Part shown: positions 47,479 to 57,418 of the stretch, in pieces | Numbering within the stretch: position 1 is the first letter of the stretch | Layout of the letters: every line of letters begins with the position of its first letter | Position numbers and translations under genes: made by a program | DNA from: Ciborinia camelliae | Lineage: Eukaryota > Ascomycota > Leotiomycetes > Helotiales > Sclerotiniaceae | Assembly: GCA_025890175.1 (NCBI GenBank) | Contig: JANPYM010000014.1 | Span: 1,511,829-1,575,828 of the forward strand | Length of the DNA: 64,000 nt | Direction of reading: 5' to 3' | Notes under the pieces: model-generated | Databases searched by the model: none | Told to the model about the DNA's origin: nothing | Seen by the model: the letters and a program-made list of their open reading frames with translations, nothing else

Positions 47479-48360
47479 TTCTTACCTAACTATTTTCCTA
47501 CCTAACCATCCAGCAAATAGCCCAAAAGAACATCAACATCAATATCAACATTAACATTAACATCAACATCAACATGAGCATTAGCGTAAGCAATAACATC
47601 GCATAAACATTAGCATCGTATTTCCCTCTTCCCTTTCCCCTCCTTTCCCTAAATACTTAAATATATATACATACGTACATACGTATCTAAATATCTAAAC
47701 GCATTTATCTCTCTCCTATTCATTTTCCTTTTTCTTTTAAATTTTGAATTTTTCTATTTTTTTCTTCTTGAAAAGTTTTATCTTCTATCTTCCAAGTCTA
47801 GTCGAGTCGAGTCGAGTCGAGTCGAGTAGAGTAGAGTCGAATCGAGTTCTAATTATTATCAACCAAAGAAAACCATCTACCTCCCTCCTTTCCTCCCTCC
47901 TTCCATCCCTCCTCCTCCTCTATCCCTCTTTTATACTTCCTCCCCTTCCCCTTCCTCCCCCCTCTCTCCCTTCTCCTCCTCTATCCCTCCCTCCCTTTTC
48001 TTTAACCCCTTCCCCTCCCCCCAAAAACCAACCAATAATCCAACTCAACCTAATCTAATTCAATCCAATCCTATTAATCCAATTCAATTAAACTAATCTA
48101 TTTATCGATCCATCCATCCATCCATCCATCCATCATCCATTCATCTATTTACCAAAAAAAATAAAAGTCAAAAAGTCAAAAAAACCAAAGAAACAGAGAA
48201 TTATAATATCCATCATCTATTCATTCCCATCCCATCCCATTTTATTTATTCACTATTAGACCAGACCTGACTAGAGCAGACCAGAGCAGACCAGATCATT
48301 TATCCACTAGATACCTATGACATTAGACCAGACCAGGCTAAAGCAGACTAGACTAGACTA

Positions 48361-48455
48361 GACCAAACCTAATTAGACCAAACCTAATTAGACCAAACCT
48401 AATTAGACCAAACCTAATTAGACCAAACCTAATTAGACCAAACCTAATTAGACCA
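48361..48455. repeat. 15-bp tandem repeat, unit GACCAAACCTAATTA
   Basis: Six perfect copies (48361-48450) plus a partial seventh. It is flanked on both sides by degenerate GACCAGACTAGACC sequence, from which the unit could have been amplified. Confidence 0.95.
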
Positions 48456-48586
48456 GCGCAGAGTATATCAAATTGTCTATCTACTAAATACATATACTAT
48501 TAAATCAAACTAAACCAAATCATTTTATCTTATCCATTCTATCCATTTCATTCATTCTTTTTACATATATATCCTACCTAGATATC

Positions 48587-48990
48587 ATTAGACCAAAGTT
48601 CAAACCTGATTAGATTAAACCTGATGAGACTAAACCAGGCTAAAGCAGACTACACTAGACTAGACTAGACCAAAGTTCAAACCTGATTAAACTAAACCAG
48701 ATCATCCTATCCATCCATCCATCCTATCCATCCTCTCCACATACACATCCTACCTAGGTACCATTAGACCAAAGTTCAAACCTGACCAGACTAGACCAGA
48801 TCATCTATCTACTAGATACATATACCATTAAACCAAACTAAACCAGATCATCCCATCTTATCCATCCTATCCATCCATCCTCTCCACATACACATCCTAC
48901 CATTAGACCAAAGTTCAAACCTGATTAGACTAGACCAGCGCAGAGCATATCAGAGCATATCAAACCAGATCATCTATCTAATTACCTACT
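48587..48990. repeat. higher-order repeat with ATTAGACCAAAGTTCAAACC blocks
   Basis: A block beginning (A)TTAGACCAAAGTTCAAACCTG recurs at about 48587, 48668, 48762 and 48902. Each copy is followed by a variant of TAGACTAAACCAGATCATC and a CCATCC run. The period is irregular (80-140 bp). It is a diverged larger-unit expansion next to the 15-bp array, with no coding content. Confidence 0.8.
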
Positions 48991-49877
48991 TAATTACCTA
49001 CCTAATTACCTACCTAATTACCTACCTAGTTACCTACCTACCCCCTACCCCCTACCTAATTATCTAATTAGCATATACGAACACGTACATATACTGGGCA
49101 TTTACAATAACTACCTATTTTCTTTCAACTCCCTATTTTCTTTCACATAATCATTTATACATTTATACAATCATCCAATCACACAACCACACAACCACAC
49201 AACAAATAACCAGCCAGGAGAAAAAAAAATCAAATCATTAAAAAAATTAGCATCGCTTTCATTGCTTGCTTGCTTGCTTGCTCGTTTGCTTATTTGCTAT
49301 CATCAATTCAATTCCACTCCACTCCACTCCATTCCATTGCATCCGTTGCATCATTGATCATATCACCCATTGATTTCGTGCCCCGATCAATCCCATCCCA
49401 TCCCCTTCCCCTCCCATGGATCCCAATATCTATTTTTGACTTTATTATTTCTTATTCTTGCATTGCTCATTTGGTATTTCAACTCCTCATCTCTTTACCT
49501 CCCATCTACCTTTCCATCTAGCTAGCCAGCTCTAATCCCCCTTTCCCACCCATCATGCAATCTCTTCATGCAATCTCGAAACACGCCCGAAGAAGAAGAA
49601 GAAGGAATGAAGTCAGGCCAGGAAAAGAAAATATCTGAATCTGAATCCCTCATCGAAACATCGAAAGTTCTTCTTATAATCTATCTAAGCAAGACACCAA
49701 CGATCAGTCAAAGGAACAGGGGGATTTTGTTTTATGCTAACAAATTTATGTTTTCCATTCTGTTCATCTTTCCGATTCTTTTCAATTGTTCGAAATGGAT
49801 ATGAAGTGAGAAAGAGGGAAAAAAACCGGAAAGTAGGAAAATAGAAAGGAGAGAAAGAGAGAGATCAAATAGGGAAA

Positions 49878-51241
49878 CTACTTTTGTTGAGGAGTAGCAT
49901 TGGCAAAGGTAACACCCTTGGAAATGTTACCCTTAAGACCTCCCACACAGGCGGCCAAGAGTTTCTTTTCGGCATCGTTGATGTTGGAGAGTGGGTTTTG
50001 AGCTTTGTCAGCTCCGTTGGTCTATTTGATTGTTAGCACTTTCAATCTCAACTTCGAAATAATCGCAAGTGGAAATAAACATACGCCAAGTTCAACAGGA
50101 ACAGAGAAGAAATCGAGACCAGTCTCCTTAGCAATAACCTCACCACCTGGAACACCTGGAAGGTAGACGAATGATGGCTCGACAATGCCCTTCTCACCGT
50201 TCAAGGCCTTCATAACCTTCTCGGCGAAACTATTTTCTGGTCAATACAAATCTTCATAATTCAAATTTTTCAAACATACCGGAAACCAGCATAGGCCATG
50301 GAGAGAGTAGCCGAACCAGCACCATCCTTAGCCTTAACAACCTCATCACCACCAAATTGAACTCTGTTAACCAAAGCATCCAATTTGTCAGCTGGGATGG
50401 TAACACTTGGCTTAGCTTGGCTGAAGAGAGGAACGATAGTCTCTCCAGAGTGACCACCAACAACTGGGATGGTCAATTCTTGAGGATTGGCCTTTCCAAC
50501 AATCTCAGCAACGAAAGTCTCGGCTCTAACAACATCAAGGGTGGTAACACCGAAAAGACGTTGAGCATCGAAGACTCCCTTAGCCTTGAGGACCTCAGCG
50601 GCAATTGGGACAGTGGAGTTAACTGGGTTGGAGATGATGAGGATATAGGCTTTTGGAGCGACATCGGCAATGATCTCAATGAGACCCTTGACGATACCAG
50701 CGTTGATGTTGAAGAGATCATCACGGGTCATTCCTGGCTTGCGGGGAATTCCTGCTGGGATAACGATGATGTCGGCATTTTTGAATGCCAACTTTGCACC
50801 ATCATCCTTTGGCAAGTATCCAGTAACTTTCTGTGAAGATACCACAAGTTAGCCCTCGCGTATCTTTTATATATTCCTCTCCAACACCCCTAAACTGTTC
50901 CCTGTTCCTTCAGATTGTATACGTACAGCTGGGCTCGAGATATGTGAAAGATCAGCGGCAACACCGGGGGTGTTAACCACATCGTAAAGTGCCAATTCGG
51001 TGATGAGAGGAGAAGTCTTGAGGAGAAGAGACAATGGCTATATATATCACATTAAAAAATTAGCAAATCTATTCATGAAACTCATTCCATCCCCTTCCCT
51101 CTCTTTGCAGGATAAAATCAAACAAGAAAAACTCACCTGTCCGATTCCTCCAGAAGCACCAGCGACGACTATCCCTCACGTCAGTTTCTTTCCAATCTCA
51201 AATTTGCATATTGAAGAACACCTACCAGCTTTGAAACCCAT
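49878..51241 (-). CDS. NAD-dependent malate dehydrogenase, cytosolic type
   Basis: Interconverts malate and oxaloacetate with NAD. Six exons (51226-51241, 51137-51168, 50927-51037, 50280-50830, 50085-50229, 49878-50021) give 332 aa. The first two coding exons are only 16 and 32 nt. The NAD-binding loop [18 protein letters not shown] starts near residue 6, so there is no mitochondrial presequence. The C terminus ends PQQK, without a peroxisomal SKL-type signal. A cytosolic location is therefore inferred. Substrate-binding arginines lie in [11 protein letters not shown] near 95 and in [10 protein letters not shown] near 150. The catalytic His is in [12 protein letters not shown], and [17 protein letters not shown] closes the active site. 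The long unspliced frame on the opposite strand is a shadow. It is preceded by about 1.3 kb before eL28. Confidence 0.95.
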
Positions 51242-52576
51242 TTTGAGATTTGTGGATGTAGGTATTGTTTTGGTTTTGTTTGTGGTATGTATGGATATGA
51301 AGGAGTATTTTGGTTGCAGTTGTAAGTTCTGTAAGATCAATCGGTCAGCACTCACTCAAATCAATCAGCTCATATTTACCCCGCATCACCCATCCAACCC
51401 AACCCAACACAACTAATCGAACCCCTCAACAATCCATTCACCCATATCTACACACCCATTCACTCCATCCACTCCATCCATCTGTCTTCCTCCCTCAACC
51501 CTCACTCAAATAGAAACAAAACATACCTTTAGATGTAAATTAATTTTCTCTCAATATCAATAACAATATCAAATATCTCTCTCTCTCCAAACAGCGAAGA
51601 AGTCAGTCTTTTATCTAGTAACTACAGTATTATTCCAGCTCAACCTTGTCGGTGAACAAGAGAAACCTTAGAACGAAGCTTTTTAACCGCATCAGACACG
51701 AAAGCTCAAATCAAATCTTCTGGTTGGCCAGAGGGCAGGAGGGGTAAAAAGCGAAAAAAAGGGTAACCGGGGGCATGTCAAAATCCCCCCTTCTCATTTG
51801 TTCGAATCGATAAAATGACTAAACTATGCGGGCCGCAAGAGGGAACTCGGGTCTTACCTTTTTACCTTATGATTTTCATTCGATTGATTCAGACACTCGT
51901 GTTACACCTGGGCACTTGTGCGTTCTTGGTAGTTTGGGGGAAAAGGAGGTTGGGAGTAAATGAAGATATATCGATTATTGCGAATAATGCGAGTGAAAAA
52001 CCAACATGACATGACATGATAAGATGGTGGGTATCGTTTGTTTACTTTATACATGCCATTCAAGGAGCTATGCATAGTTCCCGTAATTAACCTTGGGTAA
52101 GTCTGGGGAAATGGCTACGATAATTGTCTAGTGGCCGAGGCATATTCTCCCGGTTCGGAAATCTACGGACATATGTCGAGATGTGCATTAGGGGAAAAAG
52201 GTCTGCGATTTGTTCCGGGTACCATATTCACATGTCCATATATCGAAATTCGAGCTTTAAAATGGGTGATTGTTGTTCCATTGTGATTTCCTCGAATTCA
52301 TGCTTGATGCCGATCCCTTCTCTGGTTTGTAAACATTCAATCGACTCCACCATCTAGCCTCACGATCATTTCATAACCATCACTCGGGATCCCGTCCATA
52401 TATCCGAGTTATCATGATGTAACCGATTCATTGAAAACTAGTTTGTGTATGTCTGTCTCAAATGCCATAAAATAGACCGCTCCACTCATTAAGAGTACCA
52501 GAGCAACCAGATCAGACCCAACCAGTCAAACAATAATCAATTCCCCTGGACCCCAACCATATCAAATAGGTATCGC
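51242..52576. other. intergenic region between malate dehydrogenase and eL28
   Basis: Promoter side of the malate dehydrogenase gene, with CCAT/CCACTC-rich sequence (51395-51500) and a (TC)n run near 51575. A 64-codon frame with an ATG at 51815 in reasonable context encodes one hydrophobic stretch (YLMIFIRLIQTLVLHLGTC). It has no recognised family and is not called as a gene. Nothing else is seen. Confidence 0.45.
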
Positions 52577-53460
52577 TTACTCGGCCTTGGCAGCCTTTGC
52601 TCCTCTAAGCTTCGATGCTGGGGCATCTTTCTTTGGGGTTTGGGATACGAGGATAGCGGAGGAACGGGCGACAGCTTCGGCACGGAGATCAGATCTGTAT
52701 CCGCTTTGGGCGACAGTCTTTGCGACACCAGCGAAGGTCCTATTTTGAAGAAAAGGATCGTTAGTATCATGTATCATTTGTGGGCGGGAAGAAAGCTGAG
52801 ATCAAATCAAACGTACTTTCTGCCGGACTTGGTGAAGGTGGTCTTGATCAAGCTGGAAGCTGGCTTTTGGCTAGCGGAGGTCTTCTTGGTGATCAAAGTA
52901 ACACCCTTCTCAGATGCGACAACACCGACGGCCTATTCATCAACCTAATCAGTACCATTCACTTCATTCCAAATCCCCCATATACTATTGCCATGAGCGT
53001 ATCGAATTCGTATCGTACCTTGTCGTTGACGAAACCAGCATACTATAGTCCAATTAGTCTTTATCCTCATTTGAAACCCTTCCATCAAATTTGCTCAAGA
53101 TTCCTGGTAAGTCCGTACCTTTCTGGAGTGCTTGTTGGTCAAGTTCAAAGGATCTTTTGAGAATGTGCTTCCACCACCAGTTGTGCGCTTGACCAAGAAA
53201 GCGTTCTGGGATCCTAGATAAATTCCATAACTATCAGTAATCGTCCTCTTTTCTTTCCTTCCCCTTCTCTGCTCTCAAGACCTCAAGACCCAAAGCCCAA
53301 AAGCCCCAATCCCAAATCTTCTTCCTCTTAAGTTTCCTCAAGTCCCCTCAGGTCTCCTTCAATTCGAACCAGGCCTTATCCTCCCAAATTCCAGCAATAA
53401 AAATAGGTGCAACGTACGGGTAACCTCCCAGATCAAATCAGCGGAAACGTATTGAGACAT
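52577..53460 (-). CDS. RPL28: 60S ribosomal protein eL28
   Basis: Component of the large ribosomal subunit. Five exons (53418-53460, 53119-53213, 53019-53042, 52817-52932, 52577-52739) give 146 aa. Exon 3 is only 24 nt, encoding eight residues (YAGFVNDK). Introns are 204, 76, 86 and 77 nt. The protein begins MSQYVSADLIWEVTRSQNAF and continues KDPLNLTNKHSRKYAGF, which is characteristic of the eL28 family. The tail is basic and Ala/Lys-rich (SKLRGAKAAKAE). The first intron is the longest and lies close to the start codon, as is common in fungal ribosomal protein genes. The name is for the eL28 (mammalian L28-type) family, not yeast uL15, which has also been called L28. Confidence 0.92.
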
Positions 53461-54178
53461 CTTGACGGTGGGTGAGTGGGAATTGAAGAATTCTTTTGGT
53501 CGTTGGCGGTAATTGAAATATTGTCTAAGTTCCAAGAGGTTGTCGCAAAATCGTTAAAATTCACGAATCATTGGATTTGTGCGTCCAATCAGATTTCGTT
53601 TCGCTTATCCTATTTTAGTCCCAGCCTGGGCAGCCGCCAGCACTTTCAAGGGTTGTTGATGCCTCAAAGCTGACTAAGGTTATCAGTAGATTTAGGTAGG
53701 TACCGATCAACAAATAAGGCATGAAAATCATTCGTCATTAGGTAAGCTGGAGGTTCCAGTAGCTGGAGTTCCAAGGTTCAAATTGCATGCGGAAGTGGAC
53801 GCACCAAATTTATTAAAGGACTCGTAACTCTCGGTACAGACAGTACTTTGTCACTTTGTCATGAGCTGACATTATTTCCAAAAGCGAGGTCATCGCCATT
53901 TATTTTCTTTTTCTCAATTTCTCAATAACTTCTTTTAGTTCCTTCCTTATCCTTACCTATTCTACTTAACTTCTTTCTCTGTTCAACCAACTCTTTCGTT
54001 CTTTCCTCCATCTACCTTGCCTAGCACCTAGCACCTTCCATTGCGACCGCAAATCCTGAAGTTATTGTTTGAATGAGAGTGAGACATTGCAGAGATCTTG
54101 GTCTACGATCGACTCTTGAATAATCAACTTATTAGCCAGCGCAATACTTAAGAGCTTCTGGCTGAAATAAATGTGAAG
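53461..54178. promoter_or_regulatory. region between divergent eL28 and DUF2015 genes
   Basis: No gene seen. It lies upstream of both flanking genes. It contains a CT-rich stretch near 53930-54010 before the DUF2015 start and a GGTAGGTACC palindrome-like box near 53696-53705. Function is inferred from position. Confidence 0.4.
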
Positions 54179-54674
54179 ATGGCTTATATTCTCTACACAA
54201 CCGTCTTCATATTTCTCGTCATCTCTACCAGTTAGTCCTACCCTCTAACCTCGTTTCAAGTGTTCAGAACAGTTGGAACATTGAAATTTCTATGTTGACA
54301 ATCACTAATAATACGCTTCCTCTGTAGTCGCTTTCATAACCCGCGACCGGTGGTCCCCATACATCCCCGAGCATCTTCTTGAGCGTCTTCCCCGATTCAT
54401 GTATACACCCTATTCCGCCCTACCCCACTCCTTCCAAAACGATATCGAATCCGGATTATCGTCATCGAACTTCAATCTATCGCAAAATCTGCTCGAATCG
54501 GATCCAAGAAATGGACTTTCGGATAATGGGAAACGAGAAATTCAGAGGATAATGAAGAAGAAGAAGGTTAATTTTGATGAGGCGAGGAGGTTGTGGATGC
54601 AGGAAACTTTCAAGAAGCAAAATATTGGACCGGATGGGAGACCAAGGGACCCGAAGTTTGTGAGCTTTTCGTGA
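54179..54674 (+). CDS. DUF2015 family small membrane-anchored protein
   Basis: A 132-aa protein from exons 54179-54230 and 54328-54674, separated by a 97-nt intron (ACCA|GTTAGT, CTGTAG|TC). The first 22 residues form an N-terminal hydrophobic anchor (YILYTTVFIFLVISTIAFIT). A conserved-looking basic and acidic domain follows, with FQNDIESGLSSSNFNL, LSDNGKREIQRIMKKKKVNF, DEARRLWMQE and the terminal GPDGRPRDPKFVSFS. That ending is a hallmark of the fungal DUF2015 family. Its biochemical role is unknown. Without the first exon the anchor would be lost, so the two-exon model is favoured. Confidence 0.85.
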
Positions 54675-55648
54675 GGGGTTGTGGAGATTCTGGGGGAGAG
54701 GGGCAGATTTATACACTTCATTTGCGCACACGCAATGTCTCAGTCAAACGAGACAATGCAAATGACGATCATGTCGATGACTACAGAGAAGGTCACCCGA
54801 ACTTGCGATCATAAGCCGATGTTTTGATGGGAATGAAGAGGGATGAGATGCGGGAATGAGATAGAACGGGAATGGAATTGGAATATGGATTGGCGAGATA
54901 TACCCAGGCGGGAGGGGCAGGAACGGAAAGGACTTGGACGGAAACAGGGGAATCGGAAAGGGGGGGAGGGGTTGACACTTTAACGACTGACTCGAATTGA
55001 ATTGAAGGCGTTCTCCGGTTTCCCAACTTTCCAGTACTTTTTTATTTCTTTTGTTCATTTTTTTTCATTTGTTAATACCTATCAATATGAATATCTAAAA
55101 AGGAAGATTCACATCCAGGTGTATGTAGATGTAGATGACAGAAAGAAACAGAAGAAAGTTCTTTTACTAATAGTTCGGATTGGAATCTGAGGATGAGAAT
55201 GTTTTGATTGCTGAATGAATCTCTTTTATGCATAGATGCATTCAATCTGGTTGAGATGTTGAATTTCTTTTGGCATATATACTGAAAATTCAAATTCACA
55301 GATAATATTGAAAATTGTTTAAGATATCGAACTTGCTGTATATTGATGTCCAATAAGAAAACCTTTTAATATCTTTCTTTCTTTGTATTCGTATATTCAT
55401 TTATTTGTATATCCAGTAGATATATTCAAAATATCAAATCCTCTTGCATCTCATCTCATCTCATCTACTATCTCGATAGTTCGAACTAGATAGGTATTAG
55501 GTATTTATTATATACTCTATCTAGATACGTAATCTACTCTACTCGGTATATCATTGATGTAGTGTAGTAGTTCAGCATCTAATGTTTAATATTTCTTGAC
55601 CTTGATTTTGACCTTGATTTTGAATTAGATCTATTAGATAGTATCACT

Positions 55649-56185
55649 AGGTATTACTGGGTATAGTACTATACCTTCGTATTATATCTCGACTTGTTTT
55701 CTACACTACAGCAGAACCTCTATATAAGGATCCTCTATATAAGGATAACCTCTCTATTAGGATTAAATTTTGGGTCCCGTTGGATTTTAGATATAAAAAA
55801 TGCTAATATTCTTATATTCTTTCTATTAGAAATATCCTTGAAATTTCTGGGTCCCAAAATCAAAATCTAGCCTATTTATAAGAATATTTTTTTGGATATA
55901 AAATATTTATGAAAATTATACTGAATTTATACCCGATCGGAATTAGTCGGGATCCATATACCCAAAATCGATCTAAATTAGATCAAAATGCTACCCCACC
56001 GGGATTAGACGGAACCTCTATAAAAGGATACCTCTCTAGTATTCTAATTTTTGGCACTAAAAAAAACATCCTTATATAGAGGTTCTGCTGTATCCATGCG
56101 ATGGTTCGGGTTCGGGTTGTACGTAGGTATATATGCGTACCGCTAGTGCATGGATACGCTAGCTGTATGGCAGCGCATGTGCTTG
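55649..56185 (+). repeat. dispersed repeat family, copy B, split by a MITE
   Basis: The left part (about 55649-55706) reads TAGGTATTACT, ATAGTACTATA, CTCGACTTGTTTTCTACACTA. The right part (56093-56185) reads TTGTACGTAGGTATATATGCG, CCGCTAGTGCATGGATACG, CTAGCTGTATGGCAGCGC, GTGCTTGTTATA. Together they match copy C at 60.63-60.81 kb in order and spacing, except for the 386-bp MITE between them. No coding capacity. Confidence 0.6.
55707..56092 (+). mobile_element. MITE of Tc1/mariner (pogo-like) type, complete
   Basis: A 386-bp element bounded by perfect 25-bp inverted ends, TACAGCAGAACCTCTATATA + AGGAT at 55707-55731 and its exact reverse complement at 56068-56092. The outermost TA on each side is the expected TA target duplication, leaving a 23-bp terminal inverted repeat beginning CAGCAGAACC. 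Inside each end the CCTCTATATAAGGAT core is repeated in diverged form (for example CCTCTATATAAGGAT at 55733, AACCTCTCTATTAGGAT, AACCTCTATAAAAGGAT near 56013). The centre is AT-rich with GGGTCCC motifs and has no transposase frame, so it needs an enzyme from elsewhere. Perfect ends imply recent activity. Confidence 0.9.
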
Positions 56186-57095
56186 TTATATTGAGTCGCT
56201 TGATTATTTGAATAGATTTCATTATAGTGAGGTAATAAGTATGGAAGTATTAAGTAGTAAGTAGAGAGCTGGGTAGAGAGCTAGGTAGCGAGCTAGTTGG
56301 AGAGCTAGGTAGCTATATATATAAGACTAGATGAAGCTAGATTAAACTAGCTCAAGACTCAAGAACTAGGTGACTCAAGAACTAGGTAGAAGAAGGAGGA
56401 GGGAGGAGGGAATGAATGGAGAATCTAAAGAAAAGGTTTCTTTATATATATATATCCCCCTCTCTCGGTTTAAATACTTCATTCAATCTATCGGTAATCT
56501 AACACCCCCATTCATATAAATACTACACCTAATATACCTAATCAAATCAAATCAAAGCGATAACCCGAATTCCTATTCATCATAGGTATCGAGTGAGTGC
56601 TTTTCTATTACTCGTATAATATTTATACAATTAGTGTATATAGTGTGAGATTATCGATGGAGGCGCTGCGAGTGAGCTCTCGGTAATACTTCATAGACTA
56701 TAAAATGTTGCATGTTTAGGTTTTCTTTATTGTTTTGGGAGTTGGTTGTTTGTTGGAGAGGGAGAGAGGGGGAGGGGATAGGTATGGGTTGAGATTAGTT
56801 GAGTTGAGATGAGATGAGATTAGAATCATAACATACGTATAGAAGGACTCAGGAGTGAAAATATAAAAATGTTTTCTAAGCCTGGGGGATTTGGAATGGA
56901 ACTTGGGGAAGTCTATATAAACGGAGTAATGAATAACTACTTACATCCGATTGTTTTTCGCGGGATGCATATTAGAATAGAAACACCTATATATTGTAGA
57001 GATGAGAAAGGGGAGAGGGGGAAAAGGGGAGAAGAAGAGAAGAAGATATACAAATGAAGAAATCAAAAGCTATACTACCTCGTAGATGAGAAGAG

Positions 57096-57418
57096 AAGCT
57101 AGACACTAGACACTAGACACTAAATATTAGACACTAAATATTACATACTAGATACTAGATACTAGATACTAGACACTAGACATTAGACACTAGACATTAA
57201 ATACTAGACATTAGACATTAGACACTAGACATTAGACATTAGACATTAGACACTAGACACTAGACATTAGACACTAGACACTAGACATTAAACACTAGAC
57301 ACTAAATATTAGACATTAGACATTAGACATTAGATATTAGACATTAAACACTAAACATTAGATATTAGATACTAGACATTAAACATTAAATACTAGACAC
57401 TAGACTTTAGACTCTGAA
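57096..57418. repeat. degenerate TAGACACTAGACATTA tandem array
   Basis: About 320 bp of 7-8-bp units of the type (A/C)(C/T)TAGAC A, with variants TAGACAC, TAGACATT, TAAATATT and TAGATACT. Variants occur in local clusters. There is no coding frame. It is flanked by ordinary AT-rich sequence. Confidence 0.92.

Larger units (their letters stand above)
44595..49877. other. 5.3-kb low-complexity desert between ERG3 and malate dehydrogenase
   Basis: No gene seen. From start to end it holds GGAT runs (44770-44815; 45420-45600), GATGAT (45025-45045, 45248-45265), CTAC runs (45350-45376), GGATTA/GGATTG repeats (46035-46090), pyrimidine-rich sequence (45865-45980, 46500-46560, 47880-48010), an AT-rich centre (46600-47230), the long CTAACTAC array, GAGTC repeats (about 47800-47828) and the CCAAACCTAATTAGA family. 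All open frames here (for example 45715-45984, 47744-48058, 49270-49521) are repeat-derived. Confidence 0.6.

Noticed and set aside
48361..48990. CRISPR-like regular repeats
   Set aside because: Units are contiguous without spacers in the 15-bp array, and irregular in the larger family; the genome is eukaryotic.
52110..52160. tRNA-like boxes (TCTAGTGGCCGAGGC, CCGGTTCGGAAATC)
   Set aside because: The two boxes resemble tRNA A and B boxes, but they are too close together and no cloverleaf arms pair around them.
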